Assembly (NCBI GenBank): GCA_003586115.2
Contig: QVOM02000023.1
Coordinates: 3,289,284-3,353,283 of the forward strand
DNA: 64,000 bases
Source: Salvator merianae
Lineage: Eukaryota; Chordata; Lepidosauria; Squamata; Teiidae
Direction: 5' to 3'
Under the pieces are notes generated by a model. That model saw only the letters and a program-made list of their open reading frames with translations. It had not been told where the DNA came from and did not search any database. Made by a program: the position numbers and the translations under genes. Below, piece by piece: positions 1 to 18,019 of this stretch (position 1 is its first letter; each line of letters begins with the position of its first letter).

Positions 1-1892
<1,892 letters not shown>

Positions 1893-2096
1893 TCCTGAGT
1901 CTGACCCTGGTGGACCTGCCAGGGATGACAAAGGTGCCCGTCGGAGACCAGCCTGCTGACATTGAGTTCCAGATCCGCGACATGCTCATGCAGTTCGTCA
2001 CGAAAGAGAACTGCCTCATCCTCGCAGTGTCCCCAGCCAATTCGGATCTGGCCAACTCCGACGCCCTCAAGATCGCAAAAGAAGTTGACCCGCAAG
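1893..2096 (+). CDS. DNM1: DNM1 exon 4 (GTPase domain, G3 motif, residues 129-197)
   Basis: This 204-nt exon encodes the G3/switch II part of the GTPase core. DLPG falls at residues 136-139 and is followed by [10 protein letters not shown], then [20 protein letters not shown] and [12 protein letters not shown]. The run [20 protein letters not shown] is characteristic of dynamin 1; dynamin 2 differs at several of these positions. The acceptor is CCTCAG at 1887-1892 and the donor GTATAT at 2097. It starts with the last two bases of Val129 and ends on the first base of Gly197. Length and phases match the family, and no catalytic residue is missing. Confidence 0.98.
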
Positions 2097-2580
2097 GTAT
2101 ATCCAGGCTGCATTCACAGGTAGCTTAAGAACACACCTCTGAGCCGGCTTAGAGACGGTTTGCAGGTCGGTTCGTTCACGAGCAGGTTTGTTCTTCCTCC
2201 ACTCCTGACCACTCTAGGCCAGAAATAGAGGATTAGAGATGGAATGGGAACCTAAGAGTCAGACATGGCTATCTCTAAGGTGCTTTTTTTGGCCATGTGT
2301 GGATGCAGGATAAGCTTTCTTCTTTATCATCTTTCCTTTTGCTCTTTGTTTTTTGGGGAGGCTTCTAACTCCAGACAGCTCTATTTACTGAGGCTGAGGC
2401 CCCCCAAAACAGCTACGTATGGATTTGTGGCTTTTCCTTGAAGTCTGTAACGCTTTCCAAATTATCGCTAAAACACTGAAGAAGAGCGTACTTCTGAGTC
2501 AGGTCGCCAAGCGATTTGTACCACGTTATGGTTTTCAAAGAAGGGCAGCAAATCCACAAACTGCCCTTCATTGCATCCCT

Positions 2581-3075
2581 GGTTGTTTCTGCACTTACCT
2601 TATGGGGCTGGTCCAACAGCAGGAACCTCTCCACAATCCTGAAACAGGCCTTCAGCATTTGGAAGTCTGTCCCAGGACTCTGCCCTGCACTGGCTTTGGA
2701 GATCACACAATCTCTGGAGCCATTTCCGGGTTTCCTGAGTGCTAGAAACTGAAGTTCCTAGATTCAGTTCCTGCTGGGGATGCATTTCCCCTGTTAGACT
2801 GGAACAGGGAGGAATGTGCCCTTTTGTATACCTCACTGGGCTGGTCTAGCTGCCCCTGGAATGCTGGTAGACCTGTAAAAACAGGTCTACAGGTGTCCTG
2901 GTTAGGACAGCCATTTTGGCAGCCTAGATTGGGCAATGCTCCATCGCAATGCAGATAGATCGGCCCAGAGAGGGTGTGTGGCCTCTCTCTCTCCCACTGT
3001 AGCACGTGGAAGACAGTGTCCTGAAGACAACCAGGCCTCATCCTACCCCATTTCACTGGGAAGTACGGAAAGGCC
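2581..3075. mobile_element. Harbinger-like non-autonomous DNA element
   Basis: The left end reads GGTTGTTTCTGCACTTACC. The right end reads GGGAAGTACGGAAAGGCC, whose reverse complement is GGCCTTTCCGTACTTCCC, so the ends are inverted repeats of the GGCC-TTTC-GCAC type that recurs in the window. CCT flanks both ends (2578-2580 and 3076-3078), consistent with a 3-bp target duplication. It has no transposase ORF. The superfamily is inferred from TIR style and duplication length. Confidence 0.65.
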
Positions 3076-3252
3076 CCTGACTGCCAAATGCTAATGATTG
3101 TAAAAAACATATTTTAACAAAAGGATAGAACTCTCTTCCCTTTTTTATACTGACAAGAAATACAGTGCAAGCTCAGTGCAGAAATGTTACAATACCAATG
3201 GAAGCAAAGGAGTACAGACAGTTAAAAATAAGTAACCAAAATAGTGGGAAGG

Positions 3253-4862
<1,610 letters not shown>

Positions 4863-5023
4863 GTTACATCGGTGTGGTGAACAGAAGCCAGAAAGACATT
4901 GATGGGAAAAAGGATATTTCTGCTGCTCTGGCGGCGGAGAGAAAGTTTTTCCTGTCCCACCCTGCCTATAGGCACATGGCAGACCGCATGGGAACCCCCT
5001 ACTTGCAAAAAATACTGAACCAG
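4863..5023 (+). CDS. DNM1: DNM1 exon 6 (GTPase domain, G5 motif, residues 230-283)
   Basis: This 161-nt exon reads [20 protein letters not shown], then [20 protein letters not shown] and [17 protein letters not shown] at residues 236-239 contributes to nucleotide base binding (G5), and the rest is the end of the G domain. The acceptor CCACAG ends at 4862 and the donor GTAAAC starts at 5024, phase 0. Length matches the family. The differences from mammalian DNM1 are conservative (for example Ser for Thr after KKDI). Confidence 0.98.
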
Positions 5024-5614
5024 GTAAACATCCAACCAGACAAAGAGGGCTGATATGGCCAGGACTTTCCACTGGGTCATTGCCTAGGCAAGGGTTACGC
5101 CAAAACTGGGAAGATGGTGCAAGGCTCATGAAGTTGGAGAGAGTCTTTAGAGCCATCTAGGTCCTCCTGTACCTCAATGCAGAGTGCAGCTAGAGCTGGC
5201 ATTTTCCCAAGTAGAAAAAGGAGCAAGCTTCCTTTAGCTGAGCAAAGATGTGTTGGTTTTTTTTCCACGTAGACAAGATAGACAGATAACTACACTGGTT
5301 GATGAGCTTAAATAGTGCTGTTTGCATTCTTAATGAGAAGTTCTCAAGGTGTAGGTGTGAACAATAGGACTAGTTGATGGCCAAATAGTTGCCCAATCTT
5401 TTGTTAACCATTAATGCATAAATTTCCTGAGCTGACTCTCAGTAGCCAGGTTAACTTATTCAAGAGATAAGAAGAGGAAAACAGGGTCCAAGATTCTGGT
5501 CAGATTCCCTGTATTTGAAACCCTTATAGTTATATTTCATAGGATCCATATCCATTTGTATATAATAATATGCTCCTGTTATGGCACGGCTACAAGTGTC
5601 TGTGTTACAGAATG

Positions 5615-5725
5615 GTGGGAGGGGAATCCTGGGAGTTGTAGTTCAGGAGCATCCTTAAGGCCACAAGACGAGCAGAGCTCTGGGAATGGAAGGTTGGGAG
5701 TTGTAGTTCAGGAATCTCTGGAGAG
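5615..5725. repeat. Short interspersed repeat, GGGAGTTGTAGTTCAG type
   Basis: Two copies of CTGGGAGTTGTAGTTCAGGA-like sequence lie about 73 bp apart. The same short motif recurs near 5890, 10712, 11870, 22530, 26010, 29165 and 39785. At 25955-26045 and 29111-29191 it forms the arms of a small foldback, so I read it as remnants of a small MITE family. Confidence 0.55.
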
Positions 5726-6244
5726 CTGCAGATTGCCCCCCCCCCAGTGTGGAATGCTGGGATTGCAATGTTGGAAGCTCCATTTTAAGCCCTGCACCAG
5801 AGGTTGGCCCTTGCCTGGGGTTGGCCTGTCTCTTCCCAGAAGTCCCTGAATTACTGTGTTATTAACCCTGACCATGGTGACGGGGGCTGATGGGAGTTGC
5901 AGTTCAGCACTCTCTGGAGGGCCAGATGTTAGTTACCTTGATCTAAGATGAAGAGGTCCTCAGGTTGTCAGGGTGAGCTTGGTGGCTGGTGACTGCAAGG
6001 ACACAGCTGTGCAGCTTTCTTGGCAGTAATATCACAGTTGTTCATTGTTACTGTCTTCCAGAGACGTTCTGGAGCTCAGATCTTGGATATTCTGCTCGCA
6101 AAGCAGTATTATTGGCATGCAAAGTATTCAGAGTTATGACCAGTTCTCCTAATGCCCAGGAATTGAGGTTAGCTCCTAGTGGAAACACCCACGCAGTTTG
6201 TTTGGCAGTGGAGTGGAACTGGTTTGCCACTGCCATTGCACTTT

Positions 6245-6429
6245 GGCCCTTTCTGCACTGGGCCTTATTCTTGGATATATCTCAGAATAGGGGCCTGCCT
6301 TCTGGACGCTAGTGTGTATAGACTGTGACAGGTTCCAGACAGGGCCTGCCAAAGTCTGCATTAGCATGTGGACAGCAGGATCCTATTCCAGGCTATATCC
6401 CAGATCTAATACCCTGTGCGGAAAGAGCC
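6245..6429. mobile_element. Short palindromic Harbinger-like MITE (185 bp)
   Basis: The left end is GGCCCTTTCTGCACTGGGCC. The right end CCTGTGCGGAAAGAGCC is its imperfect inverse. Each arm contains a mini-palindrome around TATTCTTGGATATATCTCAGAATA (left) or the equivalent near 6388-6410 (right). Possible flanking bases are TTT and TAT, so the target duplication is not clean. It is a short relative of the 401-bp element at 44974. Confidence 0.65.
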
Positions 6430-6556
6430 TATAACACTGAGCTATGGACTCTCTCCTCCCTCCTAAGGTGCTGCAGACTGAACATACACATATATCTTAT
6501 GGAAGAATCTTGATGGCTCCAGAAATACTGGACTTTGTCCAAGTGCCAATATTCAG

Positions 6557-7041
6557 GGCCTTTCTGGAACAAATTCCAGAATAAGAGACAACAGTCCGCA
6601 TATTCATGTGGACTAGGACTAGCCCCACTGTCCTGTCACACTTCGTCTGCGTTGGACAAAGCATGGACCAGGCTAGGATGCCCAAAATGGCTTCCTAGCC
6701 CATATAATTGTAGATCTCCCTGCTGAGGTCTACAACTGGCTCAGGGCTGGTTTATTATACCATAGAGGCTTGCAGATGGCTTGCCCCAGTGGTCTGGTGT
6801 ATTAAGGAGGACCCTTTTTGCTGGGGCTCATTGGAAGTGAGTCCTCTGCAAAACTGGCCAGGCCAAAAACTCTGAAGTCTCTCCAAAGGCCGTGGAAAGG
6901 ACCGGAGCAGAATGGGCCATTCAAATGTGGATAGTCTTGCCCTGCTCCAGAGGCAACCTCTCCTAGCTTGTGATGAGTTCCTTGTTCTGGGATGGGGTGG
7001 GCCACTCTGTACCGGTTGCCACATATAAGCGCGGAAAGGGC
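6557..7041. mobile_element. Harbinger-like non-autonomous element
   Basis: The left end GGCCTTTCTGGAACAAATTCC and right end AAGCGCGGAAAGGGC are inverted relatives of the family termini. The interior shares CATGGACCAGGCTAGG and a CCAAAATGGC stretch with the copy at 33810-34385, which shows that the two are related. There is no coding potential. Confidence 0.55.
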
Positions 7042-7130
7042 TTGAGACTCTGCTCGTAACAAGTGGGTGGCGGGCATCGAGTACCAAAGGTAGCCAGATT
7101 GCCAGGTCTAATGCCAAAGGGTGAAACTGA

Positions 7131-7355
<225 letters not shown>

Positions 7356-7589
7356 TGAGTGATTTCCTATTTATTCGTAACATGGCAGCTAAAAAAGGCA
7401 GAAAAACTCTTAAGAAAGAAAAACGCCATGTTAGTTTCTTTCAAAAACACAAATCAGCAGAAAAAAGCAGTTAAAGTGCCGTCGAGTGGCACATTCAGAA
7501 ATGTAACTACTTCACCGTTACAAAAGCGTTTCTGAATTGTATTCGTCAAATATGTGATGAGCTGTCCTGACTGATTATAGATCAAATGC

Positions 7590-7867
7590 CTTTTCAAATA
7601 ATAAATGGAAATAAAGAGATATATAATCTACGAAGATTGGGAGGGAGCCGAACAGTGAACAAGAAATGGATGAAGAATAAACAATACACAGAAACCAACT
7701 TGGAGAGTGAAGAACTTGTATAAAAGATGAATAGAATCATCCAGTAGAACCTGTGAAATTTGGCAGAGACATAGGGTGGGTTGGACGATCAAGGGAGGGT
7801 TTTGAATAATGGTTTTGTATGTCGCATGTCGTATGTAAAAGTTAAATATTTTTTTTTAAAAAAAAAG
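7590..7867 (+). repeat. Possible LINE 3' end
   Basis: A purine-rich, AT-rich segment ends with GTATGTCGCATGTCGTATG and then T8/A9 tracts, in the style of a reptilian L1 3' end. No ORF2 sequence is readable. This is a style judgement only. Confidence 0.25.
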
Positions 7868-8266
7868 CTGGCCTAATTGATGGCTGCATTAATTTGGGGC
7901 TCGAAGTGGAGACTTCTGAGCTGTGAGGCAGAGATGTGTATGTTGTGGTTCAGCCTGCTGACAACCAGTTCTGGCTCAGAAGCACAGAACAGGATCTCGC
8001 TGCGTCCTTTCTCTTTCCTAACCCTCCCTGAGAGCAGGCTGGGAAGATAAGTGCCGCAAGGCAGCCCTTTGTGCTGGTATCCAGGACTCTCGGCAAAGAC
8101 TTCCTCCTCAGCTGGTAGGCTGTTGTTTTTGAGATGCCGGCGGGGTCCAACCCATGCCACACACATTGCAGAGTCTATCCAATAGGTGGCATGCATTACA
8201 GCAGTAAAAGAGGAAGGAGTGCAGTTGGCTCATACGCTAATGTTTAGAAAGCCTGAAGTGGCTTCA

Positions 8267-8542
8267 GGCCATTTCCACACTTATTTCAGCAGCGTGCTTT
8301 GGTGCGCCGCCAAAACAGGTCCCCCATTAAACTGGAACATGGAGGCGTATGTTGCATTTGTACACCTCTGGGATCTGCTTTAGCAACTAGAAGTCCACTG
8401 GCAGACCTTTTTTGAAAGGTCTGTGGATATCCCGGACTAGGTGGTCATTTTGGTCTGCCTGTTCCAGTCTGCCCTCCATCCAGTGTGAACAGAGCGTGCT
8501 AGCTCCCTTATGGAGTGGTAGAATGGTGAGTGCGGAAAGGCC
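8267..8542. mobile_element. Harbinger-like non-autonomous element
   Basis: The left end is GGCCATTTCCACACTTATTT and the right end GAGTGCGGAAAGGCC, again family-type inverted termini. The interior has CATTAAACTGGAACATGGAG and TTTGGTGCGCCGCCAAAACA, which recur in the copies at 2581 and 27935. No clean target duplication is visible. Confidence 0.6.
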
Positions 8543-8716
8543 CTATCTCAGGAGATGTGGAACAGCTCCTGTGGCGTCACAAAGGAGTTCAGTGCTTGGC
8601 ACACTAGGATGTCCTTAGGCATTATGGACTGATGACATAATGGCATGCAGCAAACGGCCTGTTGCCACACAGTGTTTAGAAAGCATGAAGCTCACCAGGT
8701 ATTCACAGATAAGCAC

Positions 8717-8865
8717 TCATAGAATCATAGAGCTGGAAGGGACCTCCAGGGTCATCGAGTCCGACTCCCTGCTCAATGCAGGATTCGCGAAACCATCCCA
8801 GACAGATGTCTGTCCAGCCTCCACCCAAGTAGTCCACCTCCCTGTTCTGGTCCAGTTCTGCAGGG
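8717..8865 (-). mobile_element. CR1-type LINE 3' end
   Basis: The + strand starts TCATAGAATCATAGAGCTGG and continues AAGGGACCTCCAGGGTCATC. This is the reverse complement of the amniote CR1 3' terminus, which ends in ATTCTATGA-type octamers. Only about 150 bp remain. Confidence 0.75.
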
Positions 8866-8882
8866 TGCTTTTGTTCTTCTAA

Positions 8883-9730
<848 letters not shown>

Positions 9731-9798
9731 ATGGAATTTGATGAGAAGGAGCTCCGAAGAGAGATCAGCTATGCTATCAAGAACATCCATGGTATCAG
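9731..9798 (+). CDS. DNM1: DNM1 exon 9 (stalk, residues 377-399), GC donor
   Basis: This 68-nt exon encodes [20 protein letters not shown] and GI, ending on AG of the split Arg399 codon. Arg399 is a stalk interface residue required for higher-order assembly. The acceptor GACACAG ends at 9730. The junction needed by the reading frame and by the 68-nt family length is after 9798, where the intron begins GCATGT. It is therefore a GC donor. The nearest GT dinucleotides (9792-9793 and 9803-9804) would shift the frame by -7 or +4 nt. Confidence 0.96.
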
Positions 9799-11251
<1,453 letters not shown>

Positions 11252-13357
11252 TGAAGCACAGCGTTTGTGAGCTCAGCAGTGACCCTGCCTGGCACTGATG
11301 TTATGTTGGGGGTGGTGGTGTTTGGGTTATTTTTTAATTTTCTTGATCCCTCCCCCTCCCTCCTTGACAGCATGACTAGACCTGAACCAATCCAGCCTGG
11401 AGTTTCTGAACCAATCAGAAGGAAACGGAAAAGCTGACGGGGCGTAGCCAGCCAATCTCTTTTCTCCAATCCAAACCGAAGTGGGTTCTTCCATTTGTAC
11501 ATTTGGGGAACAGAACTTTACACTTCCCGAGTCCTGGTACAACTTCTTGCAAAAGTCAGAAGTTTGCCGCTTTCTTTCCTCCTCACTGGGATAATATCGT
11601 ATTTCATCCTTCATCTCTGCAGAGTGCTTCCTTCAGGAATTTGAAATCCTCAGTAGTTCCGAAGTAGGCATAGATTGGACAAAAATTCCTAGTATGAATA
11701 CAGATACAGCATTCTAAGAAGAGAGAAGGCACGCTTGTTCCGCCTTCTCTTACATGGTACTGTCCTGCATATTTTCAAAAAAAAATGTTCAGAAGGAAAA
11801 ACAACATGGCAGGTGGTTGATGATGTTTAGGGGTTAGCTCATGGATCTTAAACTGGGACACTCTAGCTGTTCCTGGACTACAATTCCCAGCATTCTATTC
11901 TCAGGCCCTATAGATTAGTGCAGAATGCAGGGACTTATCGTTCAGGAAGACCTGGAGCGCTGCAGTTTGAGACTCCTGCGCTAGCCTGTAGCATTTGACA
12001 TCAGCTTCTCCGTGGTTTGGCTAGAATTGTGCTCAAAACCTGCGCAGCACTTTTTTCTCCTGCTTGCAGAGGTCAGCCTGGGATAAACCTGCATTTTTGG
12101 AAAATCAGCGACAGTGCTGTCAATGCTGTATCCGACCCGTGCGTGTCCCTGCTACTCGTGGGGTTCCAAATCCTGAAGGAACTGCAAACGTGGCCCACAC
12201 AGGCCTGTTTTCCGCCCCTGCAAGCTTGCCATATTTTCTGATTGGTTTGGTTTATGCCCTGCCTTAGAGAAGCAACATGTATCTGAAGAGAACCAGGGTG
12301 GAAAATCTCCCCCCAGCCACTGAAAATGAGCCACCTTGGAAACTCTCTGCATTTCATCCCCTTAGCTTGCGATCAGTTATGGTAGGGGGAGTCCCAAATT
12401 ATCGCAGGCTTAGTTTTCCAGGGAAACAGGTGCCAGGATGTTGAGAGAGATCGTGGCTTCTTCTCTCATTCACGTTCTGCTGCTTCAGACAGGCCCCCAG
12501 GTACCAGATGATTATTATTTTTTAAATACAGTCTTTACAAAAGTGTATTTATTTTCTTGACAATAAGCACATGGAATCGGTGGCAAGGTGGAGAATCTAT
12601 TGGCTCTTGGGGCACAGGTAACTTGGGCAAGTCAAAATGTAACAAAATGGCATCGCTGCGATGACCTAGACCAGGCAGAAGATTAAATTTGTGGTTGTGG
12701 TAGGAAACCGCGGCCGGAATCGGGGCGGGGGGGCTGAAAGGATGCCACAGTCGACCTGGGTCTGGCTTCTCAAGGTTCTAGAATGCTGGGAGGATCTTTG
12801 TCTACCCTGCTGTCCTTTGGGGTCGGGCAGAGGGACCTCGGTGGCTGTGGGCAGCACCCAGAAATGTGCCATCGGCGTTTGGTAAGCAAAGCCTTTGGGC
12901 TGCCAAGTATTCGGTGTTGTCGGATACCTGGATCCAAAGAGGGCCAGCTTTTCATGTCCTTCCCCTTACTCCTGCAAAAAAAAAAAAGGGGGGGGGAATA
13001 AAAGTAAAAAAGCAGCTTCTTTGTTAATTTTCCCACGAGTCAGTTTCCATCCTTTGCTTTTCCACAGATCCCTCTTCTGTTGGCATATTTATCCACTGTT
13101 TTTTTTGCCGTTTTTCATGCTTTCTCTTTGATTTTTCGTTTTCCCTTTCTTGTCCCTCCTTGAGCAGCAGTTCTGTGTCGGTGAAGGAGAGTTTCCTGAA
13201 AGAGATGAGAGGGATGGTTCCCTTTTTCAAGGGGGGGGGGCTTGGGTCCCCAAACCTTTGGGGGGGGTGATGAGAAGGAGCCATAGGTGGCTGGGGCTCT
13301 TGGGTACATATCAACCCACCTTTCCCTGTTGACCATCTAGGGACCAGGACTCACTGA

Positions 13358-13825
13358 GGACCTTTTCACGCTTGCTGGTGTTCCATACCAGCAAGTACAC
13401 CAAGGGCCTCTCTTCTGCAAAATTAGTGCAGAATTCAAGAGCCCCCGCCCACTGCTGATAAGCTCCGTCCGCTCAGAATGAAGCATGTTCCAGATCAAGA
13501 GGCACGCAATCTAGATCGCTGTTAGTCCTCAACATCGATGACTATCGGCTTACCAACAAGGCCTAGTCCAGAACATTGGGGATGTGCAGAAGCCGTGCCT
13601 CTATTTTTCAGACAACCAGGGGGCTCATTTCAGCCACGTCCAAAACACGCCACTGAAATGGGTTCCTCAGAGACCCCCAAGGCTAGGAATTTCACTCCTA
13701 ACCCTTATGCAAGCTCTAAGACCAGTGTGGGAGCTGATCTGGAGCAGCAGCAGCATGTTCCGGATGGTGCTATGCTGGCACCTGGACCAGTTATCCTGAT
13801 CGTGCCACAGTAGTGCAAAAAGGTC
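13358..13825. mobile_element. Harbinger-like non-autonomous element
   Basis: The left end GGACCTTTTCACGCTTGCTG and right end AGTGCAAAAAGGTC are inverted relatives of the family termini. The left arm contains ATACCAGCAAGTACACCAAG, related to the TIR of the element at 24916. No clean flanking duplication is visible. Confidence 0.5.
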
Positions 13826-14599
13826 TGGAGATTAAACGCTCAGACCAGTTCTCCCTCCCTTTCTGTGTTTATTCTTGGGTGAAGAGAAGGGAGCTCTCAC
13901 TTGGATCCAGCTTTTTTGCCATTTTGTGACCAGCACTCACAGCATTTTTTGAGACTCCTGAGTATGGTTTTGGCATGGCCTTTCCTCAAAATACTCTGTC
14001 TTTACAAAGTTTGTGGCTAGAAAAGAAGAGGAAGAAAACACAATGGTGATATTTATCATTAGCGTAGAATACCGATCCGTTGCTTATGGCTGGTTCCACA
14101 CTTGGTCAGGAGTCTGGACCAAATGGCTGCCTAGTATGCTTCATCCACATGGGACTGGTGCTACTCTGGCCCAGAACTGTTGTAAGAGGTCCTGTTCTGG
14201 ATTAACTGTAGATCTGTTTGAAAAGCGAGGAAAACAGCCTTTGCTGAGTGGGGTGTTCACTTGGGCCTGGCACGAAATGAAGGAAGGAGAATCTTGGGAG
14301 TTGTAGTTCATGTGGAGATTCATAGTTGAAAACCTAGAGTAAAGCCTTATTAATATAGATGTACCTTCTGAGTTCCCATCACCACTGAGATTGCATGAGA
14401 GTCTATTGGTTACCAACAGGCCTATATGCCATGGGTGTGTTGGGAGCGGAAAGCAGGTGTGGAAACGCAAATTGATCTTTCCTAACTAACGTCCAGCCAC
14501 TATAATACAGGGAGACGCTACCCATGCAAAATAAATTTCTCAGACCAGAGAATGCAGATGCATATGCATGTTGTAGGCAAGTACCTAAGCTGGGAAAGG

Positions 14600-14745
14600 G
14601 CCTAGTTTAGCAGTAGAAGATAGGTTCTGGGTTCAGTTTCTGGCAACTCTTTGTGTAAAACTTTGCAGAGACACTGCCCAGTGTTTTAGATGATGCTGTA
14701 CTAGAACTACCTTGGCTTTGATCCAGTTTAAACCAACTTCAGGAA
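14600..14745 (+). mobile_element. tRNA-derived SINE, degenerate
   Basis: The tRNA-like head has GCAGTAGAAGATAGGTTCTG and GGGTTCAGTTTCTGGCAA (B-box-like). A body follows with GCAGAGACACTGCCCAGTG and then GATGATGCTGTACTAGA, in the order seen in the common squamate SINE whose better copy lies at 19385. It is strongly diverged. Confidence 0.5.
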
Positions 14746-14919
14746 CACATAAGGTGGAGTGAAATAGGAGCTGCATACCATGTTGACTTTGATCAAAAAC
14801 ATATATAATCAATCTATATCCAGCCAAATGCTCCAAACACGCTTCCATTTCTCTTTAACTCCCCCAGCAAAAAAGCCAGGCTCACTCAGTGTAACCATCC
14901 AGATGATGGAAAATGGCCA

Positions 14920-15660
14920 ACTTAGGGCCAGCCAGGGGGCAGGATGCCCACAGGACCCTATGCCTATACTTTAGAAGATGCCTCTCAAGGCCATTTGCAG
15001 GGAGTCGAGAGCAGGTGATGGTTTTGTCTTCTACTCGAGATGCCCAGAAGCAACTGGTGGGCCACTGGGTAAGACAGAATGCTGGACTAGATGGGCTTTG
15101 GGCTGAACCAGCAGAGCTCCTCTTAAGTTCTTTTAAGGCTAGACAAATTCACGGAGGACAGATGTATCAGTGGCTACTAGAATGGATGCCTAGGTACTGC
15201 CTCCAGGTTGGAGAGACAGGCAGGATATCTGTAAAACCCAAATGCCGGAAGTCGAAAGCAGGTGAAGGTTTTGCTTTTGTCTTCTGCTTGAGATGCCCAG
15301 AAGCAATGGGTGGGCCACTGTGTGAGACAAGATGCTGGACTACATGGGCCGTGGCCTGATCCAGCAGAGCTCCTCTTATGTTCCTATAAGGTTAGACAGA
15401 TTCATGGAGGACAGGTGTACCAAGGGCTGCTAGAATGGATGCCTAGAAACCACCTCTGGGTTGCAGGGGCAGGCAGGATGCCTCTAAGGGCCATTTTGCA
15501 GGGAGTTGAAAGCAGGTGAAGTTTTTGCCTTTGTCTTCTCCTTGAGATGCCCAGAAGCAACTGGTGGGCCACTGTGTGAGATGGGATGCTGGACTAGATG
15601 GGCTGTGGCCTGATCCAGCAGGGCTCCTCTTATGTACTTATGTTCTTCCTGCCCTCCTCT
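14920..15660 (+). repeat. 253-bp tandem repeat array (about 2.7 units)
   Basis: The marker GATGCCCAG occurs at 15039, 15292 and 15545, spaced exactly 253 bp. Units share GATGCTGGACTAGATGGGC-like text, TGATCCAGCAG, CCTCTTATGTTC and GACAGATTCATGGAGGACAG. The terminal text (GATCCAGCAGGGCTCCTCTT then ATGTTCTT) is the 3' part of a CR1/L2-like LINE, so this looks like a tandemly expanded LINE 3' UTR. A two-unit version with a 206-bp period lies at 30300-30770. Confidence 0.8.
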
Positions 15661-16205
15661 CCAAAAGGAATGATTTTTTTTTGAAGGGCATGAGGAGTAA
15701 CTCAGAGTCTCCTTCAGAAAATTGGTTGGGGGGGGGGTATCTTTGAATCATCATGGCAGAGGATGAGGAGGCATGGAAGAGAATGGCCAAGACTCTGCCA
15801 CCCCCACCCCCATGCCAACAGCTGTTTGCTGCTGGTTCCATCCAGTCCCAATTGGGGCTCCGTGTGGAAGCTGCTGTTTGCCAGGCTCCAGTTTACTGTG
15901 CCCTGGATTTCTAGGCTTGGAAGGGAAAACCTTAATTCCCAGAAGGCATTGTTCCTCGCAAGTCTGAAGAAGGAAGCTTCGAGGAATGAGCTGTCTTGTA
16001 ATGGCCCTCAGATTTAAAGAGGCAAATTCCAGAGAAACCCTCCAGATGCAACTAGGATCGATCAGAAATCTGCTAGCAATGGATGTGGCGGTTTGAGGGA
16101 GCCCAAAGTAGTAAGCATGATGGATCAGCAGACCTGCTTTTAGAAAGATAAATTGGACCGGGTTCAAAGAAAGGCAAAAAGTACGGCCAGGGGTTGGGAA
16201 ACAAA

Positions 16206-16721
16206 GGGCCCTTCCGCACTTCCCGTGGAAACGGGATAGTGCCGGGCCTGTCCCTCTTCAGGACCCTCTCTTCCGCACGCTAGAGTGGAAGAGAAATGCC
16301 CCTCCCCCTCCCTGGGCCACTCCATCCACGTTGGGATGGTGTGAGACCCGGTCGAGGAAGCCAAAAGGGTCACCCATGCTGGGACACCGGTAGACCCATT
16401 TTTACAAGTCTCTTGGCATTCTGCTAGTAGTTGGACCTGTTTAACAGAGGGATGCCATTTGGCGGTGCAACAAATTGCGCTCCCGAAATCCGTCCCTGGG
16501 GGGAACCGATTCTAGGAACTTCAGTTCCTAGCGCTTGGCAAACCCAGAAGTGGCTTCAGAGAGAGTGATCTCTTGGAGCCAGCATGGGGTGCTGTACTGG
16601 GACAGCCTTCTAAATGAGGAAGGCTTATCACAAAACTTTGGAGTCATTCCTGCCCCTGGTACAGCTCCACGTTGGACAGGTACTGCTGGACCATTCCCAC
16701 AAGATGAGTGTGGAAACGGCC
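16206..16721. mobile_element. Harbinger-like non-autonomous element
   Basis: The left end is GGGCCCTTCCGCACTTCCC and the right end GAGTGTGGAAACGGCC. The interior includes GGAACTTCAGTTCCTAG, itself a short palindrome, and GGGACAGCCTTCTAAATG, shared with the copy at 31959. Flanking bases do not give a clean duplication. Confidence 0.65.
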
Positions 16722-18019
16722 ACAGTCCAGTGGCAACAACGGAGGTGAACGAGAGAAGTTCAGGCTTGAAAAGATGGCAGAAATGACACCACTCTTCAAA
16801 TACCTGTAGATATGTTGTACGTAAACATGGAGCAGGAACTTTTTAAAAAAACAAAAGCCTGGTTTGGAGAGGGAGGTATAGCTTGACTAGTGATGAGACA
16901 TGCAGCGGAAGCAGTGCGGGGAGAGACCTGAGTCCAACTGGAACCTTTTGCTCTTGATCTCTTTGGTCCACATTTTGATCTGCAGTGGGTCCAGGCATGG
17001 TTTGGAGAGATCAGGTTACAGCCTCACCCATGCTGCGTGAATTTCCACTTGTCTGCAGTAAGTGCCAAGTGACGTAAAATGATAATGCTTGCTACCCTTA
17101 GAAGAGAAGGTTATCCCCATGGCGGGGGCTACCTGTCATGTGCCAGCATCCTTTGGACCACAGTGTCAGATCTTTGCAGGTGGACAGATTTTTGAGACCC
17201 AAGTCATATAAAGACTTTTATGTTTCAGTTAATACTTTGAATCAGGTCCGATAGTGAATTTGCAGCCACAGAGGATCCTGCCAACCTCTTTTTCTGGGAA
17301 AATACAGGTTTGCCGCATTTTGAAGGTGGGTTGATGTTCTAACCTGTCCCCCTCAAAACAGAATAGACTCATTCATGCAAACTGATCTTCTGCTGCAAAT
17401 ACTGTAGCTCCACCTCCCTTGCCAAAGTCAAGATACAGGGTAAACACATCCAGTCACATTATTTGAGCATTTGAGGTTGTGACTGGTTGCTCTCTTTCTG
17501 CAGTGCTGCTGCCTCATTGTGCTGAGTCATTTCGAGGAAGGCTTCTTATAAGATATCAAGGGATGTCACATTTCAGAAAAGACAGTTAGATGGTGCAGGT
17601 TGATATATAAGTTGTCTTTCCACGGGCGGGCTCTGAGAGTAGGTTTGTGGTTTGCAGTGCTAAGGATTTGCTATGAGAATGGATGAATATATATAGTTTC
17701 TGCATGGTAAAGCCGCTCTACCAGAGTTGCTTTCACTGACTGCTGATCAGATGTGTGATCTTTTCTTCACAATCAAGAGTTGGGGAAGCATTTGACACCA
17801 GAACAGCAAGAGAGGGGAAGATGAGGGGTGCTCAGAGGAAATCTGTCTTGCATAAAGATCCAGAATATATTTTTTCTCCTGGTAGCAAACACTGAACACA
17901 TTTATACTGCAGATGTACAGTGTGTATGGCAAAGCCAAAAAGGAGGGAGGTCATAAAGGAGAAGAGGAGGAGGGAGGCTTCTGACGTTCAGGAACACACT
18001 TGACAACAGTTGAAACCAA

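Noticed and set aside
9786..9793. Alternative GT donor for exon 9 at 9792
   Set aside because: It would remove 7 nt and break the frame into both exon 10a and exon 10b.
14920..15660. Regular repeat spacing suggestive of a CRISPR-type array
   Set aside because: The whole 253-bp period is repeated, not short repeats with unique spacers, and the context is a vertebrate intron.
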